Of a DNA stretch of 64,000 nt, positions 9,621 through 19,395 are shown piece by piece (positions within the stretch are counted from its first letter, which is position 1; each line of letters starts with the position of its first letter). The stretch covers positions 1,798,001-1,862,000 of the forward strand of contig NZ_CP046654.1 of assembly GCF_009759685.1 (NCBI RefSeq), written 5' to 3'. Under the pieces are notes generated by a model. That model worked only from the letters and a program-made list of their open reading frames with translations. It was not told the origin of the DNA and did not search any database. A program made the position numbers and the translations under genes. This DNA is from Acinetobacter baumannii. GTDB lineage: Bacteria > Pseudomonadota > Gammaproteobacteria > Pseudomonadales > Moraxellaceae.

Positions 9621-10481
9621 TTATTCTTGCATCATTTTAATCAACTCTTGCATGGCTCTAGATTGAGTACGTGCAGGATGCCATACCATACCTAGCTGAC
9701 GGTTCATCTCGACATTTAAATCAAGCTGCTGCATATCTTGATTCAGCAGAGTTTTTGGTAAAACTGACCAACCTAAACCAATAGAAACCAACATACGAAT
9801 TGACTCTAGTGGGTTATTGCTCATGGTAATTTTCGGTTTAAGGCCTTGTTTTTCAAACTCAGCTAAAGTGATTTGAGCTGTATAAGTCTGTGCGGCAGGT
9901 AGCAAACTTGGATATTCAATTAAATCTTGTAAGGTTAAATTCTTTTTTTGAGCCAATGGATGAAATGGAGCAGCTACAAAAACTAAAGGATCATTCCAGA
10001 TCGTAATATAGTTAAGACGCTCATCACCTGAGGGCGGGAGTGTTAAAAATGCTAACTCTAAATCGCCAGCAAGTACCTGTTCGTGTGCTTGTTCGGAATC
10101 AACAAAATGTACGTCTAGCGTGACTTGAGGAAACTGCTGAACAAAGTGTTTAAGCGGAGCAGGCAAGTGATGCAAACCGATGTGATGACTCGTCCCGATT
10201 TTTAAACGACCTTGTATTTGGGTTTGTTCATGACTTAGCGTGTGGTGAATATCACGAAGTTCATTTAACCAGCTTTTAACTTTTGGTAATAATGAATGCG
10301 CAGCATGAGTTGCTTGAACCCCACGGCCTGCCGATTCAAATAACTTTACGCCAAAGTACTCTTCTAGGCTATGAATACGTTTGGTGACAGCAGGTTGGGT
10401 AATAAATAGTTGATCCGCAGCCACAGAGATCGAACCTGTTTCCATAACTTTTACAAAAGCTTCAAAGGCTGCAAGATTCAT
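9621..10481 (-). CDS. LysR-family regulator next to the leucine cluster
   Basis: This 286-residue LysR protein has an N-terminal winged helix (VAADQLFITQPAVTKRIHSLEEYFG, about residues 20-45) and a complete substrate-binding domain (about 90-286). The homologous order LysR, leuC, leuD, X, leuB occurs in Pseudomonas, so a link to leucine synthesis is plausible. That is inference from gene position. Here a DUF2061 gene lies between it and leuC. Confidence 0.88.
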   Translation of the reverse strand: MNLAAFEAFVKVMETGSISVAADQLFITQPAVTKRIHSLEEYFGVKLFESAGRGVQATHAAHSLLPKVKSWLNELRDIHHTLSHEQTQIQGRLKIGTSHHIGLHHLPAPLKHFVQQFPQVTLDVHFVDSEQAHEQVLAGDLELAFLTLPPSGDERLNYITIWNDPLVFVAAPFHPLAQKKNLTLQDLIEYPSLLPAAQTYTAQITLAEFEKQGLKPKITMSNNPLESIRMLVSIGLGWSVLPKTLLNQDMQQLDLNVEMNRQLGMVWHPARTQSRAMQELIKMMQE

Positions 10482-10598
10482 AATACAACTCTACTTGGAA
10501 TAGAAAAATCGAGAGAGGCTAAAGTTGCCAAGCCAAAATCGTATCATGCTTGCAGCTTAACGTTCTATAAAGTTGTGATTTAGCGTATTAATCTTAAT

Positions 10599-10853
10599 CT
10601 AAGCAGTCGTCTCGTTTTCGCTTAAAGCTGATATACGGCGGTCTTTTGCTGCCCATACTTTTTCATGAAAGAAAAATGCAAAAGCTTGTACTGTTGGTTC
10701 TAACATACTTAATGTTAAAGCCATCCAAATATTACCCGTTACAAAGTAGGCAACTAACATGGCTACCGTAATATGCATTATGTAGTAACTTAAGGTTTTC
10801 TTTAATGTACGTTGATTATTAACAACGAATTTTTGAATATTAGCCATAACCAT
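10599..10853 (-). CDS. DUF2061-type small membrane protein
   Basis: This 84-residue protein has the DUF2061 pattern: a KKTLSYYIMHITVAMLVAYF helix, the VTGNIWMAL turn, a second helix and the motif FFHEKVW. The function of the family is not known. The start is ATG 10853 or the in-frame ATG 10847, which is 6 nt from a GAGAG motif. A near-consensus Fur box lies 65-83 bp upstream and overlaps a plausible promoter (TTGCAT, 16 bp, TATACT), which suggests iron-repressed expression. Confidence 0.75.
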   Translation of the reverse strand: MVMANIQKFVVNNQRTLKKTLSYYIMHITVAMLVAYFVTGNIWMALTLSMLEPTVQAFAFFFHEKVWAAKDRRISALSENETTA

Positions 10854-10917
10854 TCTCTCTACCTGTATTTGATATTTTTAGTATAGAGATGAGAGTATAA
10901 GATTAAAAATGGATTAT

Positions 10918-10936
10918 GCAAATGATAATCATTAAC
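10918..10936. promoter_or_regulatory. Fur box candidate between DUF2061 gene and leuC
   Basis: The 19-mer GCAAATGATAATCATTAAC matches the classical Fur consensus (GATAATGATAATCATTATC) at 16 of 19 positions and contains a perfect 13-bp palindromic core. It overlaps the putative -35 element of the minus-strand gene at 10853. It is about 155 bp from the leuC start, so the DUF2061 gene is the more likely target. Confidence 0.65.
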
Positions 10937-11090
10937 AAATCCGATTTATATATTTTGACCGATATTAAAACATTCAGGAATGATTCCTAAAAGTTTTCTA
11001 ATTTATAAAAATGATAAATTAGATTTATGTAAAACTCTGGCTATAATCGAAGAAAGATTAGAATTACCCAGTCCAATGGAGCAAGACGAC

Positions 11091-12509
11091 ATGGCAGGCA
11101 AAACTTTATATGACAAATTGTGGGATGACCACGTAGTTACTCAGCGTGATGATGGTTCGTGCTTACTTTATATCGACCGTCATTTATTGCATGAAGTAAC
11201 AAGTCCACAAGCATTTGAAGGTTTGCAACTTGCTGGTCGTCAACCATGGCGTTTAAGTGCAAACGTAGCTACCCCAGACCACAACGTTCCAACCTCTAAA
11301 AAAGAACGTGATCAGGGCATCGCTGGTATTGAAGATGATACATCTCGTATTCAGGTTCAGACCTTAGATGATAACTGTAAGGCATTTAATATCGTTGAAT
11401 TCGGTATTAATGATATTCGCCAAGGTATTGTGCATGTTGTTGGTCCTGAACAAGGCTTAACTTTACCGGGTATGACTGTGGTGTGTGGTGACTCACATAC
11501 AGCGACTCACGGTGCTTTCGGTTGCTTGGCACATGGTATTGGGACATCTGAGGTTGAACATGTATTAGCAACACAATGTTTGGTTCAGAAAAAATCTAAA
11601 AACATGTTAGTTCGCGTCGATGGCGTATTGGGTAAAGGTGTAACACCAAAAGATGTAGTGTTAGCCATTATCGGTAAAATTGGTACCGCTGGCGGTACGG
11701 GCTATGCAATCGAATTTGGTGGTCAGGTATTCCGTGATATGTCGATTGAAGGACGTATGACAGTATGTAACATGGCGATCGAAGCTGGTGCTCGTGTGGG
11801 TATGGTTGCTGTTGATGATAAAACCATTGAATACGTAAAAGGTCGTAGCTATGCACCAAAAGGTGAGCAATGGGATCAAGCAGTTGCTTACTGGAACACA
11901 TTGCATTCAGACGATGATGCTGTGTTTGATGCAGTTGTTGAATTAAATGGTGCGGAGATTGAACCACAAGTGTCTTGGGGTACTTCACCTGAGATGGTTA
12001 TTCCTGTCTCGAAAGCTGTACCAACTTTAGAACAAGCGAAAGATGACGTACAACGCAATGACTGGACACGTGCTTATCAGTATATGGGCTTAAATGCAGG
12101 TCAGGCATTAGCTGATATTCAGCTTGATCGTGTCTTTATCGGTTCTTGTACGAATTCACGTATTGAAGATATTCGTGCTGCTGCTGAAGTAGTTAAAGGC
12201 CGTAAAGTGGCACCTAGCATTAAGCAAGCCATGATTGTTCCAGGTTCTGGTTTAGTTAAACAACAGGCTGAAAAAGAAGGTTTGGATAAAATTTTCTTGG
12301 AAGCTGGCTTTGAATGGCGTGAGCCGGGTTGCTCAATGTGTTTAGCAATGAACGCAGACAAGTTACAACCGGGTGAGCATTGTGCATCAACCTCGAACCG
12401 TAACTTTGAAGGTCGTCAGGGTAATGGTGGCCGTACTCACTTGGTCAGTCCGGCAATGGCAGCAGCGGCTGCGATTGCAGGTCATTTTGTTGACGTTCGT
12501 TCATTTTAA
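11091..12509 (+). CDS. leuC: 3-isopropylmalate dehydratase large subunit
   Basis: LeuC pairs with LeuD to isomerise 2-isopropylmalate to 3-isopropylmalate in leucine synthesis. The 4Fe-4S ligands are Cys353 (IGSCTNSR), Cys414 and Cys417 ([10 protein letters not shown]). The frame is open from 10980, but the conserved start [16 protein letters not shown] is at 11091, preceded by GGAG at good spacing; this gives 472 residues, the normal length. The stop is 18 bp before leuD. Confidence 0.97.
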   Translation: MAGKTLYDKLWDDHVVTQRDDGSCLLYIDRHLLHEVTSPQAFEGLQLAGRQPWRLSANVATPDHNVPTSKKERDQGIAGIEDDTSRIQVQTLDDNCKAFNIVEFGINDIRQGIVHVVGPEQGLTLPGMTVVCGDSHTATHGAFGCLAHGIGTSEVEHVLATQCLVQKKSKNMLVRVDGVLGKGVTPKDVVLAIIGKIGTAGGTGYAIEFGGQVFRDMSIEGRMTVCNMAIEAGARVGMVAVDDKTIEYVKGRSYAPKGEQWDQAVAYWNTLHSDDDAVFDAVVELNGAEIEPQVSWGTSPEMVIPVSKAVPTLEQAKDDVQRNDWTRAYQYMGLNAGQALADIQLDRVFIGSCTNSRIEDIRAAAEVVKGRKVAPSIKQAMIVPGSGLVKQQAEKEGLDKIFLEAGFEWREPGCSMCLAMNADKLQPGEHCASTSNRNFEGRQGNGGRTHLVSPAMAAAAAIAGHFVDVRSF

Positions 12510-12527
12510 TTCGGTCTGGAGCAAACC

Positions 12528-13175
12528 ATGAAAGCTTACACAGTTGAACAAGGTATCGTTGCACCATTAGATCGTGCCAATGTTGATACAGATTTAATTA
12601 TTCCAAAACAGTTTTTAAAATCGATTAAACGTACTGGGTTTGGCGACAACTTATTTGATGAACTTCGTTATTTAGACGAAGGCTATCCGGGACAAGACAA
12701 TTCAGTACGTCCAAAAAATCCGGATTTCGTTTTAAATCAGCCACGTTATCAAGGGGCAACCGTTTTAATTGCTCGTACTAACTTTGGTTGTGGTTCAAGC
12801 CGTGAGCATGCACCTTGGGCATTAAATGAATATGGTTTCCGTACCGTTATTGCGCCAAGCTTTGCTGATATTTTCTTTAATAACTGTTTTAAAAACGGTA
12901 TGTTGCCAGTCATTTTGCCTGAAGACATTGTTGATCAGTTATTTAAGGAATGTGCTGCGCAAGAAGGGTATCAATTAACAATTGATTTGGCTGCGCAAGA
13001 AGTTCGTACACCAACTGGAGAAGCATTTAAATTCGAAGTGGATCCATTTCGTAAGCATTGCTTGTTAAATGGTTTGGATGATATTGGCTTGACACTTCAA
13101 AATGCGGACGCAATTCGCGCTTATGAAGAAAAAACCAAACAGGTTCGTCCTTGGGTATTCCAAGAGATAAATTAA
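12528..13175 (+). CDS. leuD: 3-isopropylmalate dehydratase small subunit
   Basis: This 215-residue swivel-domain subunit has the hallmarks [27 protein letters not shown] and an [22 protein letters not shown] stretch. It completes the LeuCD hydro-lyase. It is translated from a GGAG site almost identical to that of leuC and is co-transcribed with it. Confidence 0.97.
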   Translation: MKAYTVEQGIVAPLDRANVDTDLIIPKQFLKSIKRTGFGDNLFDELRYLDEGYPGQDNSVRPKNPDFVLNQPRYQGATVLIARTNFGCGSSREHAPWALNEYGFRTVIAPSFADIFFNNCFKNGMLPVILPEDIVDQLFKECAAQEGYQLTIDLAAQEVRTPTGEAFKFEVDPFRKHCLLNGLDDIGLTLQNADAIRAYEEKTKQVRPWVFQEIN

Positions 13176-13287
13176 CCTTTCGGTACATTTTAAACATAGT
13201 CATGGCGTCGTGTTCAAACTCTTGCTAACATGCTAAAGCATAACAACAGCTTAAAATTATGCACTAGATGAGGATTGGGCTTGAACA

Positions 13288-13878
13288 ATGAAGAGGAACG
13301 TTACTCATAGCTTTTTGTTGAGCCTGTGCGCGATAACACTAAGTGCTTGTCAGAGCACTTACAATGTAGTGGATACTGTTCGTATTAAGCAGGCTGAACA
13401 AGAAAATTTGGGGCAGAATGCAGCAATATATTGTTCGGGCGCAAAAAGTTGCGAATTTGAACGGCTAAATGATATTACTGTTGTTGATGCACAGACACGT
13501 CGTATTAGTAATCAGGCAATTCATCAAGGAATTGTGAGATTAAATGGTTCGGTGTTAAGTCAAAGCAATAGTTTGTATCTATCTGTGCCTGCCAAACAAT
13601 ATGAAGTGGTGATTCGTTACTATCCGATTTCTCCAGATCGGGCTGAAACGATTCATGTTATTCACCAATTCAAAGCTAACCATCGCTATATGTTTAAAAT
13701 GTACCGAGACAAATCTAACCGTTCGGGTAGTTTGCTGAATGTTTCTGTACCAGATCCATTATGTGTTGACTTAGAGCAGGATGGGCGGGTAATTCGCCGT
13801 TTTTGTCGACCATTTGATGTCACCACAGGACTAGGTGAATTTCTCGAACAGAAAAAACTAACACCACGGCAGTCGTAA
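13288..13878 (+). CDS. Lipoprotein of unknown function inside the leucine cluster
   Basis: This 196-residue protein has a signal peptide ending in the lipobox LSAC (Cys21), so a lipidated envelope protein is predicted. The body is beta-rich with cysteine pairs ([31 protein letters not shown]). No enzymatic motif is recognised. It sits between leuD (112 bp) and leuB (31 bp to the chosen start), in the same orientation, so it is probably co-transcribed. Nothing in the sequence links it to leucine. Confidence 0.75.
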   Translation: MKRNVTHSFLLSLCAITLSACQSTYNVVDTVRIKQAEQENLGQNAAIYCSGAKSCEFERLNDITVVDAQTRRISNQAIHQGIVRLNGSVLSQSNSLYLSVPAKQYEVVIRYYPISPDRAETIHVIHQFKANHRYMFKMYRDKSNRSGSLLNVSVPDPLCVDLEQDGRVIRRFCRPFDVTTGLGEFLEQKKLTPRQS

Positions 13879-13909
13879 CGCTGTCTTGTCTTTGAAAATG
13901 GAAAACTTC

Positions 13910-14989
13910 ATGTCTAAACAGATTTTAATTTTGGCTGGCGATGGGATTGGTCCTGAAATTGTTGGGGCAGCAGAAAAAGTATTAAATAAAGTAAATGAAA
14001 AATTTAATTTGTCGTTGACTTGGGAACATGGCTTGTTAGGTGGTGCAGCGATTGATGCTCATGGAGAACCGTACCCAGCAGTAACTAGCGAGCAAGCAAA
14101 GAAGGCTGATGCCATTTTATTAGGTGCTGTTGGCGGACCAAAGTGGGACACTATTGAACGTTCTATCCGTCCTGAACGCGGTCTTTTAAAAATTCGTAGT
14201 GAACTTAACTTATTTGCTAATTTGCGCCCAGCAATCTTATATCCACAATTAGCCGATGCTTCTAGCTTAAAACCTGAGATAGTTGCTGGTTTAGATATTT
14301 TGATCGTTCGTGAATTGACTGGTGGTATCTATTTTGGTCAACCACGTGGTATTCGTGAACTCGAAAATGGTGAAAAACAGGGCTATAACACTGACGTTTA
14401 TTCTGAAAGCGAAATTAAGCGTATTGCAAAAGTTGCTTTTGAACTTGCAGGATTGCGTGGCGGTAAAGTGTGTTCTGTAGATAAGGCCAATGTTTTAGAA
14501 GTAACAGAGCTTTGGAAGCAAACGGTCACGGATTTACAGCAAGCCAACTATCCAAATATTCAGCTTTCACATATGTATGTGGACAATGCTGCCATGCAGC
14601 TTGTACGTGCGCCTAAACAGTTTGATGTAATCGTGACAGGTAACTTGTTTGGCGATATTTTGTCTGATGAAGCAGCAATGCTTACCGGCTCAATTGGTAT
14701 GTTGCCATCGGCTTCTTTAGATGAAAATGGCAAAGGCATGTATGAACCTTGTCATGGTTCAGCGCCTGATATTGCAGGGCAAAACGTTGCAAACCCGTTG
14801 GCAACCATTCTTTCAGTTGCGATGATGCTTCGTTATACCTTCCGTGAAGAAGCTGCTGCTAAAGCAATTGAAGATGCAGTAGGGCAAGTACTTGATCAAG
14901 GTTTACGTACAGCCGATATTATGTCTGAAGGCATGACTAAAGTTGGTACAGCCGAGATGGGTGAAGCAGTTGTTGCTGCTCTTGCTTAA
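13910..14989 (+). CDS. leuB: 3-isopropylmalate dehydrogenase
   Basis: LeuB oxidises and decarboxylates 3-isopropylmalate to 2-oxoisocaproate with NAD+. It has the GDGIGPEIV start, [21 protein letters not shown] substrate-binding segment, a VDKANVLE motif and the late [12 protein letters not shown] loop. I chose ATG 13910 ([12 protein letters not shown], 359 residues, the usual length). The frame extends to a TTG at 13886, which would add eight untypical residues. It ends at a strong terminator. Confidence 0.97.
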   Translation: MSKQILILAGDGIGPEIVGAAEKVLNKVNEKFNLSLTWEHGLLGGAAIDAHGEPYPAVTSEQAKKADAILLGAVGGPKWDTIERSIRPERGLLKIRSELNLFANLRPAILYPQLADASSLKPEIVAGLDILIVRELTGGIYFGQPRGIRELENGEKQGYNTDVYSESEIKRIAKVAFELAGLRGGKVCSVDKANVLEVTELWKQTVTDLQQANYPNIQLSHMYVDNAAMQLVRAPKQFDVIVTGNLFGDILSDEAAMLTGSIGMLPSASLDENGKGMYEPCHGSAPDIAGQNVANPLATILSVAMMLRYTFREEAAAKAIEDAVGQVLDQGLRTADIMSEGMTKVGTAEMGEAVVAALA

Positions 14990-15002
14990 TCGCTACTTTG
15001 CT

Positions 15003-15032
15003 AAAAAACGCAGCTTAAAGCTGCGTTTTTTT
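15003..15032 (+). terminator. Terminator after leuB
   Basis: An A-run is followed by CGCAGCTTAAAGCTGCG and seven or more Ts. It may also serve the convergent lipoprotein gene at 15043. Confidence 0.9.
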
Positions 15033-15042
15033 ATGGTTGTGT

Positions 15043-15450
15043 TTAGCAAGCTTTACCTTCGTATTGAATAGATTCGGCAATGTCATTTTTGAGCTTAAAA
15101 ATAACCTTGCAATTAAAGTTAATATCATAAGAGTTGCCGCTCAAATTACCTGATTGTATGGGAACAGAACCACCTCTCATATCGACATTACTCACCATCG
15201 GAATTGGGATGCTTAAGGGCCGTAAAATCGTATAAATAAGTTGATCAGAAGTTTTTTGTGGTGTGCGGGCGACTTGAAAGCCAAGACTCTGTAAGTTGAG
15301 ATCTTGCTGAATCGTTGTAGATGATTTGCCTATAAAATTTTTTAAATATTCTTGCAAATCTACAGATTGGCGTGGATGACTAGCACAGCCGTTAATATTA
15401 AGCAGCATGAATGAAAGCAAACTCATTTGACATAAGGTAGATGTATTCAT
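15043..15450 (-). CDS. Small lipoprotein, unknown function
   Basis: ATG 15450 with an AGAGA motif just upstream gives 135 residues. The N-terminus is a signal peptide ending at INGC (about residue 22), a plausible lipobox. The rest has no recognised domain. A late segment, NFNCKVIFKL, is followed by a C-terminal Cys, so a disulphide is possible. It is a single gene convergent with leuB. Confidence 0.65.
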   Translation of the reverse strand: MNTSTLCQMSLLSFMLLNINGCASHPRQSVDLQEYLKNFIGKSSTTIQQDLNLQSLGFQVARTPQKTSDQLIYTILRPLSIPIPMVSNVDMRGGSVPIQSGNLSGNSYDINFNCKVIFKLKNDIAESIQYEGKAC

Positions 15451-15618
15451 TTTTTCTCTATATAGAATTATATTTATCATTAAAGAACAATAGGTTGGAT
15501 TTGCTAACTTGTAAAGTAAAAAAGCAGGATTATGATAAATAGAAGGTGAGTTTACCTTTAGACTTATTCTTATATTTACAGACTAATAATAATTGCCCAA
15601 AACTTAAGGAAGAAGAGT

Positions 15619-15987
15619 ATGAAAAAAATAGTTTTTGCCTTTTTGTGTTTCGGAATAACCGCGGTCTATGCTGATAACTGTGATAGTGCTCGTAATACTT
15701 ATGATGATATTTACTGTACCAATAAAATCTATGCGAGTGCTGATGCAGACCTGAATAAGAATTATCAGGCATTAAGAGCGAAATTAAATACAGTACAAAG
15801 AAATACACTTAAGAGGTCGCAGCTTGCTTGGATACGCCAACGTGATGCTGAATGTACAGATTCTAATAGAAATAGCGTAGACGTGCAGTGTCGTTTACAG
15901 ACAACGCAAGAAAGAAACCATTGGCTGCAAGAAAGATTGCGTGAATGCCAAACGGTGGGATGTAAAACCAGTCGATTAAGTGAATAA
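15619..15987 (+). CDS. Secreted LprI/DUF1311-like protein
   Basis: This 122-residue protein has a clear signal peptide (MKKIVFAFLCFGITAVYA, then DNCD). The mature part has the DUF1311/LprI pattern: a conserved Cys pair, ADADLNKNYQALRAKL, and SQLAWIRQRDAEC. Some relatives are reported as lysozyme inhibitors, but inhibition here is inference. It is convergent with infA and shares its terminator. Confidence 0.75.
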   Translation: MKKIVFAFLCFGITAVYADNCDSARNTYDDIYCTNKIYASADADLNKNYQALRAKLNTVQRNTLKRSQLAWIRQRDAECTDSNRNSVDVQCRLQTTQERNHWLQERLRECQTVGCKTSRLSE

Positions 15988-15996
15988 AAAACGCAA

Positions 15997-16028
15997 TAAA
16001 AAAGCCACATGATGAAGTGGCTTTTTTG
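15997..16028. terminator. Bidirectional terminator, LprI-like gene / infA
   Basis: The stem GCCAC/GTGGC with extra pairing is flanked by A-runs and T-runs. It lies between convergent genes. Confidence 0.85.
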
Positions 16029-16038
16029 CATTCACTAA

Positions 16039-16260
16039 TTAGCGAGCACGGTACGTAATACGACCTTTGGTTAAGTCATATGGAGTCATTTCGACTTTCA
16101 CACTGTCGCCAGTAAGAATACGAATATAGTGTTTACGCATTTTACCAGAAATGTGTGCAATAACTTCGTGACCGTTTTCAAGACGTACACGGAACATCGT
16201 ATTAGGAAGCGTTTCGGTGACAACGCCTTCGAACTCAATGAGTTCCTCTTTATTGGCCAT
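16039..16260 (-). CDS. infA: Translation initiation factor IF-1
   Basis: This 73-residue single S1/OB-fold protein ([25 protein letters not shown]...[17 protein letters not shown]) is essentially the universal IF-1 sequence. It binds the 30S A site and assists IF-2 and IF-3 during initiation. It is a stand-alone gene. Confidence 0.98.
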   Translation of the reverse strand: MANKEELIEFEGVVTETLPNTMFRVRLENGHEVIAHISGKMRKHYIRILTGDSVKVEMTPYDLTKGRITYRAR

Positions 16261-16508
16261 AGCCTACCTGATGATCAAATTGGAAAGGCGCAAATTATAG
16301 TCAATTTATTTAAAAAAAACAAGATAGACATCTTCTTGTGAAAGCATCTGGTTAAAGTATGACTAATAAAAAAGATGTAATTTTTTTCACAAAAGAACTC
16401 TAATTCTGTTGTCAGTTTGGTCAATCAACGCTAATCTAAAATCATAGTTATTAGGGACTGTTCATGCATAAAGAGTCAACAGCTCCTAAGTATCAATGAA
16501 GTATCTAC

Positions 16509-17534
16509 ATGGAAGGGCACTGCGTGGGTCAGCTAACAGATGCATCAGTTGTATTACGTTTTGGCTATCAAGCAATTCGTCGTGCAGGATTGCCAACAGA
16601 AGAAATATTAACTAAAGCGGGAGTCGCTTTAAATCAGGTCGATACAAACGCACGTACTCCGTTAAGTGCGCAGTATGCCTTTTGGACTGCTGCTCAGGAA
16701 GTCAGTAAAGATCCAGACATCGGTTTGCATTTAGGTGAGCATTTACCTTTGTACCGTGGTCAGGTGATTGAACATTTATTTATTAGTAGTGAAACTTTTG
16801 GTGAAGGGCTTAAACGAGCTTTGGCTTACCAGCGTCTCATTAGTGATGCATTTGATGCAAAACTGGTGGTTGAAGATGGACGCTGCTATTTGACCAATGG
16901 TGAGCAGGTAGGGGCAGACAACCTTGTTAATCGTCATTTTTCAGAATGTGCGATTTCAGGTGTGCTCAGATTCTTCAAATTTATTACCGAAGGCCAGTTT
17001 CATCCGATCTTCATTGATTTTAATTTCAGTGAAGGTGCTTCTGAAGATGAATACTTCCGTGTCTATGGCTGTCCGGTAAGCTTAGGGCAGAAAGAAACAC
17101 GGCTATATTTTGACCCTGCCATTTTAGATTTTCAGCTTTGGCAGGCAGAGCCTGAATTACTTCAATTGCATGAACAATTGGCGATTGAAAAGTTACAAGA
17201 ACTTGCCCGTTATGATTTAGTGGGTGAGGTTCGTCGTGCGATTGGTTCGACACTTGAAAGTGGAGAAACGACGCTAGAAACCGTAGCGGCACAATTAAAT
17301 ATTACGCCGCGTCGTTTACGGACGCAGTTAAGTGAAGCAAATACCAGCTTCCAGCAAATACTTTCTGACTACCGTTGTCGTTTAGCTAAAAAACTTTTAG
17401 CTAACACTAATGAGAGTGTTGAGCGTATTGTGTATTTAACAGGTTTTTCTGAACCGAGTACATTCTACCGCGCGTTTAAGCGCTGGACTAACGAAACACC
17501 GGTTGAGTACCGTAAGCGTAAGCAACATCGTTAG
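16509..17534 (+). CDS. AraC-family regulator with arabinose-binding-like N-domain
   Basis: This 341-residue regulator has an N-terminal ligand domain (about residues 20-200) of the kind seen in OruR/ArgR-like AraC proteins of Pseudomonas. A C-terminal pair of helix-turn-helix motifs follows, ending in the family signature GFSEPSTFYRAFKRWTNETPVEYR. A GTG at 16524 preceded by GGAAGGG is an alternative start with a better ribosome-binding site. Ligand and targets are unknown. Confidence 0.88.
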   Translation: MEGHCVGQLTDASVVLRFGYQAIRRAGLPTEEILTKAGVALNQVDTNARTPLSAQYAFWTAAQEVSKDPDIGLHLGEHLPLYRGQVIEHLFISSETFGEGLKRALAYQRLISDAFDAKLVVEDGRCYLTNGEQVGADNLVNRHFSECAISGVLRFFKFITEGQFHPIFIDFNFSEGASEDEYFRVYGCPVSLGQKETRLYFDPAILDFQLWQAEPELLQLHEQLAIEKLQELARYDLVGEVRRAIGSTLESGETTLETVAAQLNITPRRLRTQLSEANTSFQQILSDYRCRLAKKLLANTNESVERIVYLTGFSEPSTFYRAFKRWTNETPVEYRKRKQHR

Positions 17535-17538
17535 AACT

Positions 17539-17576
17539 AAAAATTGGTTAAGCCTACTCAGGTAGGTTTAACCAAT
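17539..17576 (-). terminator. Terminator overlapping the end of truA
   Basis: The long stem TTGGTTAA-CCTAC / GTAGG-TTAACCAA ends in a T-run on the minus strand. Its left half is outside truA, but the right half is inside the last codons and stop of truA. Confidence 0.75.
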
Positions 17577-18351
17577 GTGGCCCGAGCGGTGGTTGTGGTA
17601 AGTCAAACTGCTCGGGATAATAACATTGAATAAAATAGAGACCATCAGGTGGGGCGGTAATTCCTGCTGCCTTTCGATCTTCGGCTGCGAACATTGTATC
17701 AATATGGTCGATTTCATACATGCCTTGCCCAATTTCAAGTAAGCAACCCATAATGTTTCGAACCATATGATGTAAAAAGCCATCAGCTTGAATATCTAAA
17801 ACCAAATAACGTCCATGTTCAAACAAACGGCAATGCTTTACATGTCGTACAGGTTGATTTGACTGGCAGGCTGCTGCACGGAAGGTTTCAAAGTTATGCG
17901 TACCTTCAAATTTGCTGGCAGCTTTAATCATTTTTTGCACGTCTAATTTTTGATAAATATGCGTGACTTGTTTATGTAAAAGTGCAGGGCGATGTGGAGC
18001 GTTATATACAACATAGCGGTAGCGACGAGCAGTGGCTTTAAAACGTGCATGGAACTCTTCATCCATCTGTTTAATCCACTGAATTGAAATATCCTTAGGA
18101 AGTTGGCTATTTGCTCCCATGATCCATCCACGCTCTGGACGAATTGCATTGGTGTCAAAATGGGCCACCATATTTGTTGCGTGTACTCCTGCATCTGTTC
18201 GACCTGCACCGTGAAGTGTGATCGGTTCATCCGCGATTTTGCTGAGTACACGCTCTATAGTTTCCTGAACGCTGGCAACGCCTGGCTGTTGTGTTTGCCA
18301 ACCTCGATATTGAATACCACTAAATTCAATACCGACCGCATAACGTTGCAT
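17554..18351 (-). CDS. truA: tRNA pseudouridine(38-40) synthase TruA
   Basis: This 265-residue enzyme has the catalytic Asp53 in GAGRTDAGVHA and the usual TruA motifs (HMVRNIMGCLLEIG). It isomerises uridines 38-40 in the anticodon arm of many tRNAs. It follows the asparaginase gene by 14 bp and belongs to the conserved asd-fimV-truA neighbourhood. Confidence 0.97.
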   Translation of the reverse strand: MQRYAVGIEFSGIQYRGWQTQQPGVASVQETIERVLSKIADEPITLHGAGRTDAGVHATNMVAHFDTNAIRPERGWIMGANSQLPKDISIQWIKQMDEEFHARFKATARRYRYVVYNAPHRPALLHKQVTHIYQKLDVQKMIKAASKFEGTHNFETFRAAACQSNQPVRHVKHCRLFEHGRYLVLDIQADGFLHHMVRNIMGCLLEIGQGMYEIDHIDTMFAAEDRKAAGITAPPDGLYFIQCYYPEQFDLPQPPLGPHWLNLPE

Positions 18352-18365
18352 GGCTTCACCTCTAT

Positions 18366-19337
18366 TTAATGCAGATTTTCATTCCAATGGTTCAACCATT
18401 GTTCGGGGGTTGGGTATTTTAAATAGATTTGAAGCGCTTTTGCATAGAGATCTGCATGGCTATGGGCATCATTAATGACAATTTTTGCAATTTTGGCCCA
18501 AGCACTAATTGCATAACGTTGGTCAATACCCCCAAAAGTGACTTGTGTCGCCAAAATTGGTACACATCCACGAGCATAGAGTTCATCTAATGTTGCCAAA
18601 AATTCATCGTTTACGGCGATATTACCTGTACCGAAACCTTGCAACACTAAAAAGTGTGGTGGGGCAGGCAGTAAATGACGTAATTGTTGTACTAAATGCT
18701 GTGTTGCAATCGGTTGCATCATCCAGTTTAAAATCTGAAAGGAAGCAGCTTTTTCAATTTGAGCATCTTGTACGATCAATTCATTTTGCTGAGGCGTAAA
18801 CTCAACGTTACTACTTAACCCTGAAAATGCATCAAGTTCAGTGGTATGCGTTTTTAATGCAGTTTGTGCGTGAAATACTTGATGGTGGAAAGCGAGATAA
18901 GCACCAACCGGAAGTGCAATGACCTTCTCTAATGCAAGATATAAGTTTTCAATTGCATCAGTAAATTCACGGGTGTTATCACCTTGAATATTGAGTAACG
19001 GGTATTGGCTACCAGTAATCACAATATGACAGCTTTGCCCTAAAAAGCGAGCTAAAGTCGCAGCTGCATAACTGAGCGTATCTGTACCATGAATCACAAC
19101 AAAATGCTGATAGCCTTCTAGTTGTAGTTGTTGTATGCGTTGAATTAGGCGTAACCAGTCAGGTGCTGTACATGCACTGCTATCGACAATATTGGGCGCA
19201 GCAAAGCAATCAACTGTTAAGTGTGGGGGAATCACTTTCTCAAGTTGAGGTAGGAATTGGTCATAAGGCATAGGAGCTAAAGGTTCACCAATGCAACCAA
19301 AAGTACCACCCATATAAAATAAAGCTATTTTTTTCAT
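18366..19337 (-). CDS. L-asparaginase family protein
   Basis: This 323-residue protein has both catalytic threonine motifs: YMGGTFGCIGEP with Thr12 and HGTDTLSYAA with Thr85-Asp86. No signal peptide is visible, so it is a cytoplasmic type I-like enzyme hydrolysing asparagine to aspartate and ammonia. A terminator hairpin lies only 15-39 nt upstream of its start and leaves no obvious promoter, so expression may rely on readthrough from the fimV-like genes. Confidence 0.88.
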   Translation of the reverse strand: MKKIALFYMGGTFGCIGEPLAPMPYDQFLPQLEKVIPPHLTVDCFAAPNIVDSSACTAPDWLRLIQRIQQLQLEGYQHFVVIHGTDTLSYAAATLARFLGQSCHIVITGSQYPLLNIQGDNTREFTDAIENLYLALEKVIALPVGAYLAFHHQVFHAQTALKTHTTELDAFSGLSSNVEFTPQQNELIVQDAQIEKAASFQILNWMMQPIATQHLVQQLRHLLPAPPHFLVLQGFGTGNIAVNDEFLATLDELYARGCVPILATQVTFGGIDQRYAISAWAKIAKIVINDAHSHADLYAKALQIYLKYPTPEQWLNHWNENLH

Positions 19338-19351
19338 CTTTTTGCAGGCAT

Positions 19352-19376
19352 AAAAAAGCAGTCATCTCTGACTGCT
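19352..19376 (-). terminator. Terminator between fimV-like gene and asparaginase gene
   Basis: A perfect 8-bp stem AGCAGTCA/TGACTGCT with a 4-nt loop is followed by a T-run on the minus strand. Confidence 0.85.
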
Positions 19377-19395
19377 TATGGTAAATCGAACAGTT

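Noticed and set aside
10980..11090. N-terminal extension of leuC or a leucine leader peptide
   Set aside because: LeuC proteins start at MAGKTLYDK (11091) with a good ribosome-binding site, and the upstream 37 codons contain no run of leucines.
11661..11988. Antisense frames inside leuC
   Set aside because: Long stop-free antisense frames mirror the codon use of a real gene; no start signals or family matches.
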